Shown here: positions 1 to 11,018 of the stretch, piece by piece | How the letters are laid out: each line of letters begins with the position of its first letter | Position numbering within the stretch: the stretch's first letter is position 1 | Assembly: GCA_000750105.3 (NCBI GenBank) | Contig: JPHH03000003.1 | Span: 806,001 to 870,000 of the forward strand | DNA from: Tolypocladium sp. Sup5 PDA-1 | Taxonomy: Eukaryota; Ascomycota; Sordariomycetes; Hypocreales; Ophiocordycipitaceae | Length of the DNA: 64,000 nt | Reading direction: 5' to 3' | Made by a program: the position numbers and the translations under genes | Notes under the pieces: generated by a model | Told to the model about the DNA's origin: nothing | Seen by the model: only the letters and a program-made list of their open reading frames with translations | The model's database searches: none

Positions 1-756
1 GCGCCGCGGCAGGAGGAGCGCGAGGGCGGTGATGGGCAGCGGGAGGAAGGCCAGGACGACGAGGAAGGTGACGGCGAAGAGCTGGATATCGCGCAGCCTC
101 TGCAGCGTGGCCACGTCGAGCGTGTAGAAGCTGTAGACGGTCGCGATGATGACCATGACGAGGCAGGCCACGACGGCGGCGAACAGGCTCCGGAACGCGA
201 TGCGCAGCGGCTGGCTCCACCCCAGGCGCGGCTGGTAGGCGCGCAGGACGCGCTGCGCGAAGATGAGGTTGATGATGAAGAGCAGCAGGACACCCGCGTT
301 GGTGAGGATGTTGGCGGCGATGGCGACGCGGGCGTTGTGCGGGTAGCAGGCCCAGACGATGCGCATGACGTTGGCGCTGATGCGGGCCATGGAGAAGCCG
401 AAGAAGACCCCTGACAAGACGAACTTGTGGCCGCGGCGGCGGTTGAGCTGGAAGATGGTCATGTTGAGGGCGGCGGAGAGGGCGAAGAGGAGGAGGAAGA
501 CGGCGGAGATGGGCACGTCGACGGTGGTGGTGGGGATGCCGCCGAGGGCGGCGCCCTGGGGAGGGTAGGGGGGGCCCTGGAACGGTCAGTATGGGTTGAA
601 GCCGTGGTGGTCATGGTGATGTTTGGGTGGCGATGGTGGCGATGGTGTTGATGGTGCTGACTGTTGACCTGGGGCGGAACTGACCTGTTTTATGAGCTGC
701 TCCATCGGGTTGGGTTGGCCCTGCTGCCCGCCGGTCGGGGGAGCGTTTGTGGACAT
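1..756 (-). CDS. Multi-pass membrane protein, DUF3112-like, 3' end outside the window
   Basis: The ATG at 756 opens a Pro/Gln-rich cytosolic-looking leader of 24 codons. An intron at 577-684 (donor GTCAGT, acceptor CCAG, with CTGAC just before it) then joins in frame to an exon that stays open to the window edge. The second exon reads as a polytopic membrane protein: after TTTVDVPISAVFLLLF come at least four hydrophobic stretches separated by short Arg-rich loops (NRRRGHKF, FAQRVLRAYQPRLGW). The arrangement and the AQRVLRA-type loop fit the fungal family of unknown function that I know as DUF3112. That assignment is from memory and only moderately sure. No catalytic motif is visible, and the C-terminus lies beyond base 1. 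Confidence 0.7.
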
Positions 757-2050
757 GGTCGCAACGGCGACGATGGTTTCGTCTGTCGTGGTGCGGTGAA
801 TGGCGATGGTGTTGTCAATGTTGTCGCGATGTAAGTCGTGCAGCTGCAGGCTCTCTCGCAGGCCGCAGGTACTATCGCGAGGAACCACAGCGACGGGTGG
901 GATTATGAATGTGCAGGCATCTCACCTGGCACACGGGCGACGCCCTATTGTTATTTACATTTAGTCTGCACTGCGACAACGCTTGTTTCGACGGAGCTAT
1001 CGTGCCCAGCAGCCCGCCTGGGCAGATGGCGTCGTCGGTGGCATCGGCGCTCGCGCATGGCCAGATCCGGGGGTGCGGGCCAGGTCGATTGCGCTAGTAC
1101 TCCGTAACGCTCCCTGATTCATCATGCTCGCATTGCCACTGTTGCTGGGCTAGGGCTGGTGGATGGAGTCGAGCGGCAGTCGGGCAGTTGTTATGCGATG
1201 TGTGCGGCGATTGTTGGTGGTGAACAGTCACGAATTGGACATCACCGAGTCCACCAGATCACCGAGCCTCAGCGCCCTGTTCAAATCACCGAGCCACGGA
1301 CTACATAGGTACGGAGGACGGATACGGACTACAGCGCCCTGTTATCATAGGTATTAGTGGATGAACCAGCGGCTTGGTCCGCCTGGCGCACAAAGCGTCG
1401 GGCACCAGAGGGTCGGCGGTCGGCGGTTAGGAGGCGCGAGGGCCGACGTTGCTCCCCACCTGTTGGCTCTCGTGTGGGTCCAGGGGTCGAGCCTCTGCAC
1501 CTCGTGCTCGACTTCGGACAACAAAGAACTGGTAAGCGTGGATTGTGGTATAAGCCGCCCCTCGGACTCGGGAGAATGTAAAGGAAGCTGAAGAGACGGG
1601 CGCCTTTGCACATATCTGTCATCGGAGGCTTGTGCACCATGTTGGCTGTGGTGATGATGCCCCCGGCTGAGCAGTGAGGACAGCGAGTCCGTCGGGTGAC
1701 TGTCAAGCGAGGACCGAACGACCATGGAACCTGGACGGCAAAGGACTACGAGATGCTACTGCGATGGCCTCCACGGCTGCTGGCTGGTGTCCAAGCATGA
1801 GGGACGTGAAGCTACGAATTGCTCTAGTGAGCTCATGCCATGTTGCCGTTCAAGCCCGTTCCCGTCTTCACTGATACGATAAACGGTGCGCAAAGCAGCA
1901 TAGAGGGCAGGGGATGTTGGGCCGCAATCCAAGGCACGGCGTGCAGCTTGGGTCGAAGCGACCGAGAACCTCCCGTCGCCAACAAAAACGGACAGCCTGC
2001 CGTCTTATCTCGCACGTGAACGCTCCATCTCAATTTCTATATCAGGCAAC
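757..2050. other. Gene-free stretch with short internal repeats
   Basis: I find no supportable gene here. Open frames are short, overlap on both strands and lack conserved protein character. Between about 1240 and 1345 short words recur: TCACCGAG three times, CGGACTACA twice and CAGCGCCCTGTT twice. A GTACTCCGTA element sits at 1097 and a GTACGGAG element at 1309. The stretch probably serves as promoter for the divergent genes on either side. Confidence 0.5.
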
Positions 2051-2716
2051 ATGCGCTTCATCCCCGGGACGGATGGTCTGCGAAACCTCGCATGGCAAGT
2101 CAAATTTGAGCCGAAGCTTATGTATCAGCCAAAAGACCCCGATGGCAACTGGGTGACCGGCACCTGGAAACTGCAGCAACAACACCTTCCCGGGGCAACT
2201 CGTCAGCTTGTTACAAGAATACACGAACAGGTGCGCTGAAAGCAAACTAAGATGCATTCAAAACCAATCCTTACAAGAATTGAACAGCTTTCCCGAACGT
2301 CCGACAGCGAAAACATACACATGCGCACGCTCAACTCCGACATCCGCGCTCGTAACTTTGCGGGGGCCGGAATATTTTGGTTCGAGACTGGGGGCTATGC
2401 GTATCCGAGAACGGATGACCTTGTGATAAACGTCATTCTTCCTGACCCCTTTAGTCAGAACTCGGTGACAAGGCTCCAGGAGGAACTGGTGTACAAACTC
2501 GCCATCGTGCTCGGTTCAATGCCCGGTCTCGTAGGCGGACTTGGCGTCGTCGGCAAGCAAGGAGCGCACGTCGGCGACATTATTGCGCTTAAAGATGGGG
2601 AGGAAATTCATTGGACTGAGACCGTGGTCATGGGGACAACGGATGCACTCCGCCGCGGTGTTTTCACCTTGTCCATGTTGTACACTCCAATCCCGGGGCA
2701 TCGGCCTGAGCCGTAG
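2051..2716 (+). CDS. Conserved-looking protein of unknown function (202 aa, one intron)
   Basis: Two open segments in the same frame, 2051-2230 and 2288-2716, are separated by one TGA. A 57-bp intron at 2231-2287 (donor GTGCGC, ACTAAG branch-like site at 2247-2252, acceptor ACAG) removes the stop and leaves a continuous 202-residue protein. The product is soluble, with no signal peptide or membrane span. It has an internal region rich in aliphatic residues and glycine (SMPGLVGGLGVVGKQGAHVG) followed by a Thr/Met-rich C-terminus. I do not recognise the family. Alternative: a genuine in-frame stop in a decaying gene; a spliced transcript would decide. The intron is flanked by a short direct repeat, listed separately. 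Confidence 0.55.
2211..2287 (+). repeat. Direct repeat bracketing the intron of the 2051-2716 gene
   Basis: The word TTACAAGAAT followed shortly by GAACAG occurs at 2211-2230, ending exactly at the donor site, and again at 2271-2287, ending exactly at the acceptor. The intron therefore lies between two near copies of the same exon-end sequence. Confidence 0.75.
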
Positions 2717-3072
2717 AGTCAGCAGCGGTTGGTAGGAGCCGTTTCACGTATTCTATTTGCCAAATTATCTAGCCGCGGTTTCGCAGTCATTGTATCCAGA
2801 AGGCGGCATGTTGTTCGGGGCCCGGTCGCCATCCGAGATGCTCAGGACGATGCGCATGTCTCTTCCCTCCGCGCACTTCGAATACAATATAGCATTGCCG
2901 AACAAAAGAAATAAGCAAAGAAAAGTCAAAGGAGCGACTTGAGATTACAGCGTTTCGTGTACTCGCATCATTTCCAAGCAATCATATTTTCGTTCCACAT
3001 CAGCCATGGCACATCAACCACCGTCAGCCCCGTCGATACCATCCATTCATCCGTGCCTTGGACTTGGCCTTC
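2717..3072. other. Short convergent intergenic region
   Basis: This 356-bp gap separates the 3' ends of two convergent genes. It is relatively A/T-rich around 2890-3000, as expected for two 3' UTRs and polyadenylation regions. No gene or structured repeat was seen. Confidence 0.5.
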
Positions 3073-4203
3073 TCACCGAGCTCCAAAGGGGACAAAGAGG
3101 CGGTGGGCCAGCTTCAACAGACGTCTGCGAGAGAAGGATATGTTAGTCATGGACAGAAGAGTGAGGAACAAGGAACCGGTAACGTACCTGGCGTGCGAGT
3201 GACGACCAGCCGGCGCTGGAGTCGGTGCGATGGGAGTCACCTCGACCGAGATGGGCGCAACGAGTGTCAGCTCGGGCTTGGTCGAGACCGATGCCGCCTC
3301 TTCCACGGCCGGCCGCACTGTCACGACCGGCTGAGCCCCAGGCGCGAAGCCCGTCTCCTTGATGGGCCTGTGGGGGCTCATGTGCGCAAACCTGGCCATC
3401 GAGCCGGCGAACCGGTTACCATCGATCTTGCCACGGGGCACCCAGTGGAGCTCCTGGCGGATGCCGAGGTCCTTCAGCATCTCGGAGCAGTGCAGAATGC
3501 CCTCCATGGTCTCGACGACATCCGGGTGAGGCGTCGTGGGATCCGAGTCCGCGGGGTGACGGGCCCGGTAGATCTTGCGGATGGCCGACTGACTGTCGGA
3601 AAAGACCCGCACAAGAGTCGGAAGGCCTAGGGGCGTCTGCATGCGCTCGACCATCTGCTCGACTGCCATCTCGAGGGCCGCCTTGATGGCCATCATCTCC
3701 GAGTGCTCGCCGCCCTGCGAGCCATGTCGTCCGACCCTCCAGTTCCAGCCGGCGCGGGTCTTGTTGGCAACCGACCAGCCCGAAGACGCCTCGCGGCCAC
3801 CGCCAGAGGCGTCAATCCAGTAGACGAGCTGCTCCGTGTCCGTAGCGCACGTGTTGCAGACCATCTGCGCAAAGGGCAGCGCGTCCTCGAATCCCTGGAT
3901 GGTGGCGGTCCCGTGGAAGTCCGACTCGGCCAGCAGCGAGGCGTCCCGCATGGCCGTCTTCGAGGCTTGGCTCTTCTCGCCCGCCTTGCGCATGCGCATG
4001 GCGTTGCTCCTCCTGACCGGCTGGCGAGGCAGGGCGGCCCGCCGTCTGGTGCCGGCGGCGGTCCATTCGGCGAGGGATTCCATGGGAGTCATGGCGGGAC
4101 TTCTTGCGAGGTCATACTCGACGTACCTGCCCTCGGCGGCGAGGTCATGGGCCTCTTGGGCCACGGCGTAGAGGTCCAGGAACTCTCTGTCGAAGTCACT
4201 CAT
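3073..4203 (-). CDS. RNase H-fold protein, stand-alone (355 aa)
   Basis: The ATG at 4203 (MSDFDREF) is preferred over an upstream open extension of low-complexity 5'-leader character. A central RNase H-like fold carries the expected acidic series: D131 in YWIDAS, E169 in GEHSEMMAIKAALEMA, D203 in VFSDSQSAIRK and D261 in GKIDGNRFA. Such domains cleave RNA in RNA:DNA hybrids or are retained from retroelements. No reverse transcriptase or integrase accompanies this one, so it looks like a cellular, possibly domesticated, copy. An intron at 3125-3187 (donor GTACGT, acceptor GCAG) joins to a short last exon ending RLFVPFGAR. It is 63 bp long with no in-frame stop, so the unspliced RNA would encode a protein 21 residues longer. 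Substrate and location cannot be read from the sequence. Confidence 0.75.
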   Translation of the reverse strand: MSDFDREFLDLYAVAQEAHDLAAEGRYVEYDLARSPAMTPMESLAEWTAAGTRRRAALPRQPVRRSNAMRMRKAGEKSQASKTAMRDASLLAESDFHGTATIQGFEDALPFAQMVCNTCATDTEQLVYWIDASGGGREASSGWSVANKTRAGWNWRVGRHGSQGGEHSEMMAIKAALEMAVEQMVERMQTPLGLPTLVRVFSDSQSAIRKIYRARHPADSDPTTPHPDVVETMEGILHCSEMLKDLGIRQELHWVPRGKIDGNRFAGSMARFAHMSPHRPIKETGFAPGAQPVVTVRPAVEEAASVSTKPELTLVAPISVEVTPIAPTPAPAGRHSHARYVTGSLFLTLLSMTNISFSRRRLLKLAHRLFVPFGAR

Positions 4204-4378
4204 TGTGAGTGAGCTGGTGGTGTTGCTGGCTGTACAGTGTTTGAGTGGTGGTGTAGGGGTGTAAGTGGTGTGTGTCGGAAGCGCGGGCGTCGTTGAGATG
4301 GGAAACAACGAGAGAAGTGCACGCGCGTTGAGCCAAGGAGGGAAGTTGGGAGAGACGACTACGATGGAAACATGTCTG

Positions 4379-4386
4379 TTTATAAA
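4379..4386 (-). promoter_or_regulatory. Possible TATA element for the RNase H-like gene
   Basis: The palindromic TTTATAAA lies about 175 bp upstream of the chosen ATG at 4203, in the leader of the minus-strand gene. Placement is compatible with a TATA box, but the assignment rests on the motif alone. Confidence 0.3.
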
Positions 4387-4615
4387 GGTGCTCTGGGTTG
4401 CGAATGGCCTCAAGGTTTTCCGCAACGCGTCCCAGGCACTTAAACTTCGCCTTGCCGCGATACACAGCGCCGCAGAAAAACTTACCAGGACGGTGGAAAC
4501 GAAAACCTCTGCAGCCACAGCCGCCTGGCATCAACAATCGCTCTTCGGGCGGCTAGGCAAGCGGTTTGTGTCTGCGCATGGTTGAGGATGCCCGTGGCCA
4601 CGGAGTGTTTCCATT

Positions 4616-4973
4616 ATGGCATCACCAACTTTGACTTTGGATGTCGACCCAGTAGCCATACCTGCATCGCAGGACAGAATCTGCAAATTCTTTAAAAAGT
4701 TAAAAGACGCTCCTGCAGAGTGTAGAGACGGGTTTTCTTTGTGGACAGCGGGAGTGACATTTGAGTGTACCAGGCGCGAGTGGTCGACGACGACGAAGTG
4801 CGTCTATCAACAATACTCGCATTTCAGGGCTGAATTGGCGCTGTAGATCCTTTGAAAAGTTTAAAGATACCCTTGCGGAGTATCGAGAGGAGTTTTGTTT
4901 GCTAGCAGCGGGGGTGACATTCGCATGTACGGGAGTGGTCGACGGCGATAGAGTGCATACATTGAATACATGA
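4616..4973 (+). pseudogene. Degenerate tandem duplication, possible gene relic
   Basis: Two colinear copies, about 4681-4800 and 4841-4953, are offset by exactly 160 bp. By hand alignment roughly three quarters of the first 90 positions agree, with no gaps. Each copy can be read as a similar peptide in its own frame (FFKKLKDAPAECRD against SFEKFKDTLAEYRE, then AGVTFECT against AGVTFACT), but stops break any longer product. The KDAPAECRD-like phrase is reminiscent of the N-terminal helical domain found in some fungal NACHT/ankyrin-type proteins. That resemblance is from memory and weak. The best reading is a duplicated, decayed coding fragment. Confidence 0.35.
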
Positions 4974-7923
4974 CTCTGGAGTCATGCAACACTCGAGCAG
5001 TTCTCGCCAGGCCCTCTGCTTAGGTAGTCATCCACATCATGGCAACTGAAGAAACACATATTGCATGCTGCCAGGATCATATCAAGCTCTGATTTTCCCG
5101 TCCGGCGTTCATAGGGCTGCCTGGTGCAGCGATGCAACTCTAAGCCATAGTCAGCCTCAGCTGTTGGCCAACTGAGAATATACCTGCACAGACTCTAGGC
5201 AATCGCCTTGCCGCCGTACACAGGGAAACTTAAACTCTGAACTGGCATCACAGTGGGGGAAGAAGAAAAAACGCGAGTGAAGCCACGACGCGAGCTGGTG
5301 GTGTCGTGCGGCACAGTCTGGAGCGCGTCCGTTCCCTGCAAAAGCAAACGCCAGCGAGCAACAATTGGTAGGACAGACCACCTCTGTGCGACCGGTGATG
5401 TCTCCTAAAGTAGGCGGGCAGCCCAATTGATAATCGCACGCGCCGAAAATATCCCCTTTGTGCGCGTCTGTGTCTTTCACCGCCAGACGGTTGTTGTTTG
5501 CGCTACTCCGTACGGATAACAACAAATATTCGAAGCAAGACTTGATCCAGTGTCGGAAATGATATGCTCGTACTAACGAGAGGACAGGTGACGGGGCATC
5601 AGCGGCAAGTCCCGACGCCGAGACAGCAGATCACGGCTGTTGGCGACGACGTTCGTGGTGAGCACGGCAATTGCTCCTTAGGTACGTAGAGGTGGTGTCT
5701 CGGCCGGTGAGATGGCGATGGGGGGATGATTTTCCGAGCCAGGAGTGGGTAGGGCAACATCACCGGAGATGTCAGTCAGTGTCAGAGATTCAGATGGAGG
5801 CCATCTGGTGGTCTCGAGTTGGAGGCTCGAGCTCCACACCCTGCATGGCCTGTCGAGAAGCAGCAAACAAGAGACGGCACCAATCGCTCCATCGGCCGTC
5901 AGTGCATCGTCAGTACGAGGTACGAAGCACGGACACCCGTACGGAGCATTCGTAGGCCTCGAGATCTGTGGACGATGCAGTGGCACGACGTGATGGGAAG
6001 GCCTTGGCGATGCATCACCGCCCTACCTTGGCCTCCAGCACCGCTCTGGTTCATGTTCCGATGGATGTCTGAAGTTCAGGCTTCGCTGGAATGCGGCAGC
6101 CGTCGCACCACGTGGAGGACAATGGCCGAGAAACAGGCCTTGAAACAGGCTCCGCAGCGTCATCCGCCAGGGCCAAGCCATCATCGCGACTACGAGTACA
6201 TACTCGTACTCGTAACGGCAGCGGCAAACGGGGCGAGGCGTCCTTGGATCCATGAAGACTTCGTACCCGCAGGCAAACGGGGCAGCGGTTCCTCGACGGG
6301 CGCGTCCGCTGCCGCGGTCCTCGAATCGCAGCGCAACGTCCGCCCGCAGCCCGCGAACGGCGCGACAGGGAAGCCATCACGAAGTAAGATTGCGCTCGCC
6401 ATTCTGCCGTAGTCCGTATAAGCCGATGCGCTGCTCTGCCAATCCTGCGGGGGCCCCTCGGTCCCCTTGCAGAGTCCTTGCAGCACGCGTCTGCGGCCCC
6501 CTGCACCGCATCCGCAGGGCCCCCTGCTCCCCAAGATTGCACGGCTCTAGGGGAGCTCCGCTGCCTTCGCTAGCGGCGCCGCTGGGCACTGTTAGCGGGG
6601 GGAGGTACCCGCGCCGGCGCCCGTGGGTGAAATGGGTACGGGGCGGGATGCGTCGTGCTTAGCAGGTCGACGAGCGCAAACAGCGACCCTTTGCCGGGCC
6701 CCTGGCCCAAGCAGGCGCTGTGGTTGGGCTGCCGCGCTGCTGGACCCGTTGCTTCGTTTCTCTGCCTACCAGGGGGGGCTAATATCAGGTCGGTAGGTAG
6801 GTGAGAGGCAGTGAGTGGGAAACGACAGAGGCAGCGCAGCCCCCGACCCAGAGGGTCCCAGACCAGAGCGGCCCAGAATGCTCCAGCGCTGCCTGAGGTG
6901 ACCTCCACCCACTCACACAACCTCACTCCCACCCTCTCCTCTGTCCGTCTCTCTCGACTGCCTCTGTCGTCCGTCCGTCTGTGCCTGTGCGCGACCGACC
7001 GACCGACCGGCCCTCACATTCTCTCACACATAGTCCGTACTCACACTCGTTTCTCCTCTCGTTTCTTCCTTCACTCCACCTCGCGCCGGTCCTGCTGCTG
7101 GTTCTCCGTCTGGACGAGCTTGGCCTCCTCGCCTCGCATCCTCACGCACCGGCTGGGCTGCGCACGATACGACTCACCCCCTAATACTCCGTGCTTGCTG
7201 CCCTACGCTGTTCTGCTCCTGTCCTGTCCTGTTTGCCCCCTGTTTCCGTCTCTTTCAACCCGCGGATCGAACCTCTGGTCGGCGACTGCGTCGAATCGAC
7301 TTCGCACACGCGCTGGTGCGCGGCGGCTCCTCCTCCTCCTTTTCACCCGCCGTGTTCGAACGCGACGCTCCTCCCCGCGACGACAAAGCCAGCGCTCGGG
7401 CTTTGTCGCCCGTCGGCCCGCCACGACTTCCTCGTTCTCGGCTTCCCCCCAAGTTCAAGCCTCGGGTCTCGTTGCGCTGCCGTTGCCAAACCAACCAGCC
7501 AGCGTCCCGTCCCATGCGGTTCGCCTTCTTCTCCCAAGACTCTCTGCTGCCTCGTCAACCACGCACCATCGACGCCGCGTCCCAGGTCCAGTTGTTTGCC
7601 TAGGCCAGCCGATTGTTTTGGTTACGACTTTAATCTGCCTCAGCATCACTCCGTCAGCAGCACCTTAGAGCTGTTCACGATCGAGCAGCACATCCGCGCG
7701 GCTCGCTGCATAGACCGTCGACGATAGCACCAACCTTGCACGCCCCCGTCACAACAAGACACGGACCCCACGCCTGCAGCTGGCCCCAGCTTGCCGTCCG
7801 TCGTTGGTCCCTGCGCGTTCCGAGGCCAAGATGCGGTCACCAACCGTCCGCGAGGCAACGCCCGAGCAGCCTCGTAGAGATGCCAGGAAACGAAGCGATG
7901 GAGCCAAACTTGCCCAGTCGACG
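4974..7923. other. Long gene-poor region and leader of the SH3 membrane-protein gene
   Basis: No gene can be supported in about 2.9 kb. It contains a TACTCCGTACGGA element near 5504, a second CGTACGGAG near 5938, and an inverted-repeat cluster of TACGAGTA/TACTCGTA words at about 6190-6215. From about 6890 to 7900 the plus strand becomes strongly pyrimidine-rich (CTCTC, TCCGTC, CGACCGAC runs), typical of promoters and long 5' UTRs of filamentous ascomycetes, and leads to the gene starting at 7924. Confidence 0.5.
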
Positions 7924-9787
7924 ATGCGAGGCACTGCCTTGGCCGTCCTCACAGCGTTCCCGGCTCTGGCATCTGCGCAGGCCAGGGCGGGATGCGTGCC
8001 GCTCACGGGCTCCACGGCTTGCCCGGCATTTCAATCCGCGTTCATTTCTACCAACCCTGCCTTGATTAAGCCCTAGTGAGTACTGCCTGCTGCCATCGCC
8101 TTTCTGCTGCAATTGCTGAATGTTTCCCGGCAGTTCTTTTCTGCAATTTGTCTCCGATACTGCCTCGTTCGATTATCAGTTGACAACTTACGTTAAAACC
8201 ACTTATGTCAAGGAAAAGTAACAACGACACCTCTCCGCCCTTCCTCACGCAATGGCCTGCTAATGCTGCCTTAGATACCAGGATCTCCTCGGCTGCGGCA
8301 GCATCAACTTTACGGATCCGAGCAACATGTATGCGCGGTTCACGACGACGGTCCTGTGCAACACCCTTGTCCAGCAGTCCTTCAGCGATTGCAAGGGGTC
8401 CCAGGACGCCCTGCCGCGGCCTGTGTGCGCTGACACTTGCGCGGAATTCGCCCAAAGCGAGGCCTTCGTCACGGCAGACAAGGACCTCTGCTCCAACCCC
8501 GGCCCCGACCTGACCAAGCTGATCAGAGCAGACTTCACCACCTGCTCCTTGCCAGAAGGTGCTCTTCAAGGCCGCTGCATATCCGGCCTCGACAACGAGC
8601 CCCAGAACTGTGGCTTTGGCAATAGCACGCTCGGCCTGTGCTCGTATTGCAAGGCCGGTGGTGTCAACTCCACCGATACGTGCTGCTACAACGCCAACGC
8701 CGAGAAGCGCTGCGACGGCGTCACGCTGCCGAACATCACTCGAACCATGACGTTCAGCACCCCGACTGCAACCGCAACCACTGCGCCGACCAGCACGACC
8801 CCGGCGGATGGAGACAGGAACGGCGGCGGCGGCGGGCTGAGCGGCGGCGCAATTGCTGGCATCGTGGTGGGGGCTCTTGCCGGAGTTGCCATTCTTGCCA
8901 TTGCCCTGTTCTTCTGCATAAAAATTACGAGGCGGAGAGGGGGGAGCCAGACAGGCAGCATCTTCAACCAGCCGTCGCCGGCCAGGAGAGGACCGAGCAT
9001 GTCGCAGTCGAAGCAGGGCCCGCCGGAAGGCTATGAGGTGCTCCCTGGAGGACGTGTCGCACGCATGTCAGCTTTGGAAGGCCATTCCGGCGGCTCGCCC
9101 ACGCAGCACGGCGCCAGTGGGGCTGGACCGGCCGTCGCCGCCGGCGTCGCTGGTTATATGGCTGGGCGGACCAAGGGCGGCGCCGCAGACACGCAGTCTT
9201 CGTCGGACGAGTTTGGCGATAGCCCCGAGTCCGAGCCTCGCGGCGTGCTTCGACCACCGCCTGCCAATAGGAGGCACGGATCCCTGTCCAGCGGCTCCCT
9301 TCTCGCCAGCGACGGCCCCCAGTCGCCGACCAGCGCCGGCGACTACTCGTCACCCCTTGGCATGGCCAGCCAGAACTCGGAGCAGCTGCCCTTTTTCAAG
9401 GACTACTACTCTCAGGACGACATTCACCCCGCAGACAAGGTGGCTGTTCTCTGGGCATACCAGCCGCGTGCTGCCGACGAGTTTACTCTGGAGCGCGGGG
9501 ACATGCTCAAGGTGGTGGGAATCTGGGATGACGGCTGGGCCACTGGTGTCATGCTGGATGAGCGAGCCGAGGAGTGGGAGGCGCGGCGACAAGCGCAACG
9601 AGACAGCGGTGTCTCCAACACTTCGGAGCCTCGCGACGGCTCCCCGGTCGCGCCGCACCGTGAGATGAAGGCATTCCCATTGGTTTGCGTCTGCCTCCCC
9701 GAGCACTGGAGGAAAACCATTGAGGGAGACGGCTCGACAGAGTCGGCGTCTACCGGTATCCCGCACGCCCCTTCGACCATACAATGA
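7924..9787 (+). CDS. Cell-surface protein with signal peptide, single span and cytoplasmic SH3 domain (582 aa)
   Basis: The exons are 7924-8075, 8134-8217 and 8275-9787; both joins close in frame. The ATG at 7924 gives a classic signal peptide (MRGTALAVLTAFPALASAQA). An upstream in-frame ATG at 7831 would bury it, so I reject that start. Residues about 20-245 form a Cys-rich ectodomain ending in a Thr-rich stalk. One transmembrane helix (about 269-296, after a Gly run) is followed by KITRRRGG as stop-transfer. The long Ser/Pro-rich cytoplasmic tail ends in an SH3 domain (about 464-558: ALYDY-like VLWAYQP, DEFTLERGD, WDDGWATG, FPLVCV). The layout recalls Fus1-type and sensor-type fungal proteins that link the cell surface to actin or signalling complexes. 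Partners are unknown. About 40 residues are inserted between the WATG and FPLV elements of the SH3. Confidence 0.85.
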
Positions 9788-11018
9788 GGCCACCCTCCTA
9801 ATCACGACATCAAAATCTCTTGAATACGGTCTCATGACGGCGACTTGTTCTCGCGCATTAGCTATGGCGTTTCGGTCTGCGGACTTTGTCTTTTATTTTG
9901 CGCGGCAACATGCTCCTGTTGGCGCGCTGCACATATCACGTCACGTCCTTTAATGTGTATCTGTGGCAGGCCGGGGACGGAGGGCAGGCATGTGGCAAAG
10001 AGACGGTTGTTACGTTCGGACACCTGGATCGAGCATGCCTGCTCTTTGTCCTGGCACGAGACGCCCAGTGTTCTTCGCGTCTTGGACGACGTACATACTC
10101 TGATTCGACAAGCATCGCACGACGACGAACGAGCGAGCGTATGACGGTCATGCCCTACGTACCCTGAGACGAACGCCTGACCGACCCTCACCTACGCGAG
10201 CGACTTTGACGAGACGAACGAGACGCGATTAATTGTTTTGCACTATACCCGACCGTTTGGCGGTTTTGACTGTTTTCTTTCGATTCTTGAGCGTGCCTTT
10301 CAAATACCCGTTGTTAGCAGCAAAAGGAGGTTCGCCGATGGGGATGGGAAGGGGGGGGGGGGGGGGTAGATGGATGAGTAATTGGATGATTTCGAGGGAG
10401 TTGGGATGCGCAGATGCCATGGCTGGTGAGAGGGCTCTCGGGGACGATGTTGATAGAGCCGGAGGAGGCGGCAGCGAAGCAGGGCCGCCGTGAGATTCGA
10501 TAACATCTTCATTGCCCACATGGGGCATAACCTAAACGTTGACATGCGTGGGGAGACGCGTCCTCCCGATTTACTTACCTAGTTTAGATACCAAAAGGGA
10601 TGCGGTCCTAGAGACGGTGGTGTGCCGTGCCATGCAAGGTGAAGTGTGAAGTGGAATGATGTATCAGCCGTATGAAATTGCCCCCTTACCCTGCATGTTG
10701 CACTGCAGTGCCCATGCCGTGTAACCTTTATACACATAAGAGACACTACAGGTATGCGAATAACTTGCATGCATCCGCAATCGTATGGCGAGGCCAGGGG
10801 GAGACCGTTGGTGGAGCTGAGTGATCGCTGATGTCCCCGCCGCGGGGTTGAGGGGCTGCCCAAGTTGCCAAGCTCCCGCGTGCTTCAACTTTACCTCAAC
10901 CACATCACACGGAGCTGCCCCGGCTTTTGGCAGTAAAGAGCGTAAATCTTTGCAGACGTCGACCCCTCAGAGCCACCGAGCCTCTTTGCCACACAAATAC
11001 ACCGCGAAATACGACGCA
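9788..11018. other. Intergenic region, no gene seen
   Basis: This is 1.2 kb between two plus-strand genes. It holds the 3' region of the SH3 gene and the promoter of the decapping gene. Open frames are short and mutually overlapping, with no protein-like conservation. The only obvious structure is a homopolymer G tract. Confidence 0.5.
10351..10366 (+). repeat. Poly-G tract (16 bp)
   Basis: An uninterrupted run of sixteen G follows GGGATGGGAA. It is a simple homopolymer in non-coding DNA, prone to length error in assemblies, and could form a G-quadruplex with the adjacent G groups. Confidence 0.85.

Noticed and set aside
7831..7923. Upstream in-frame ATG for the SH3 membrane protein
   Set aside because: It would place a charged 31-residue extension before a clean signal peptide, so the ATG at 7924 is preferred.
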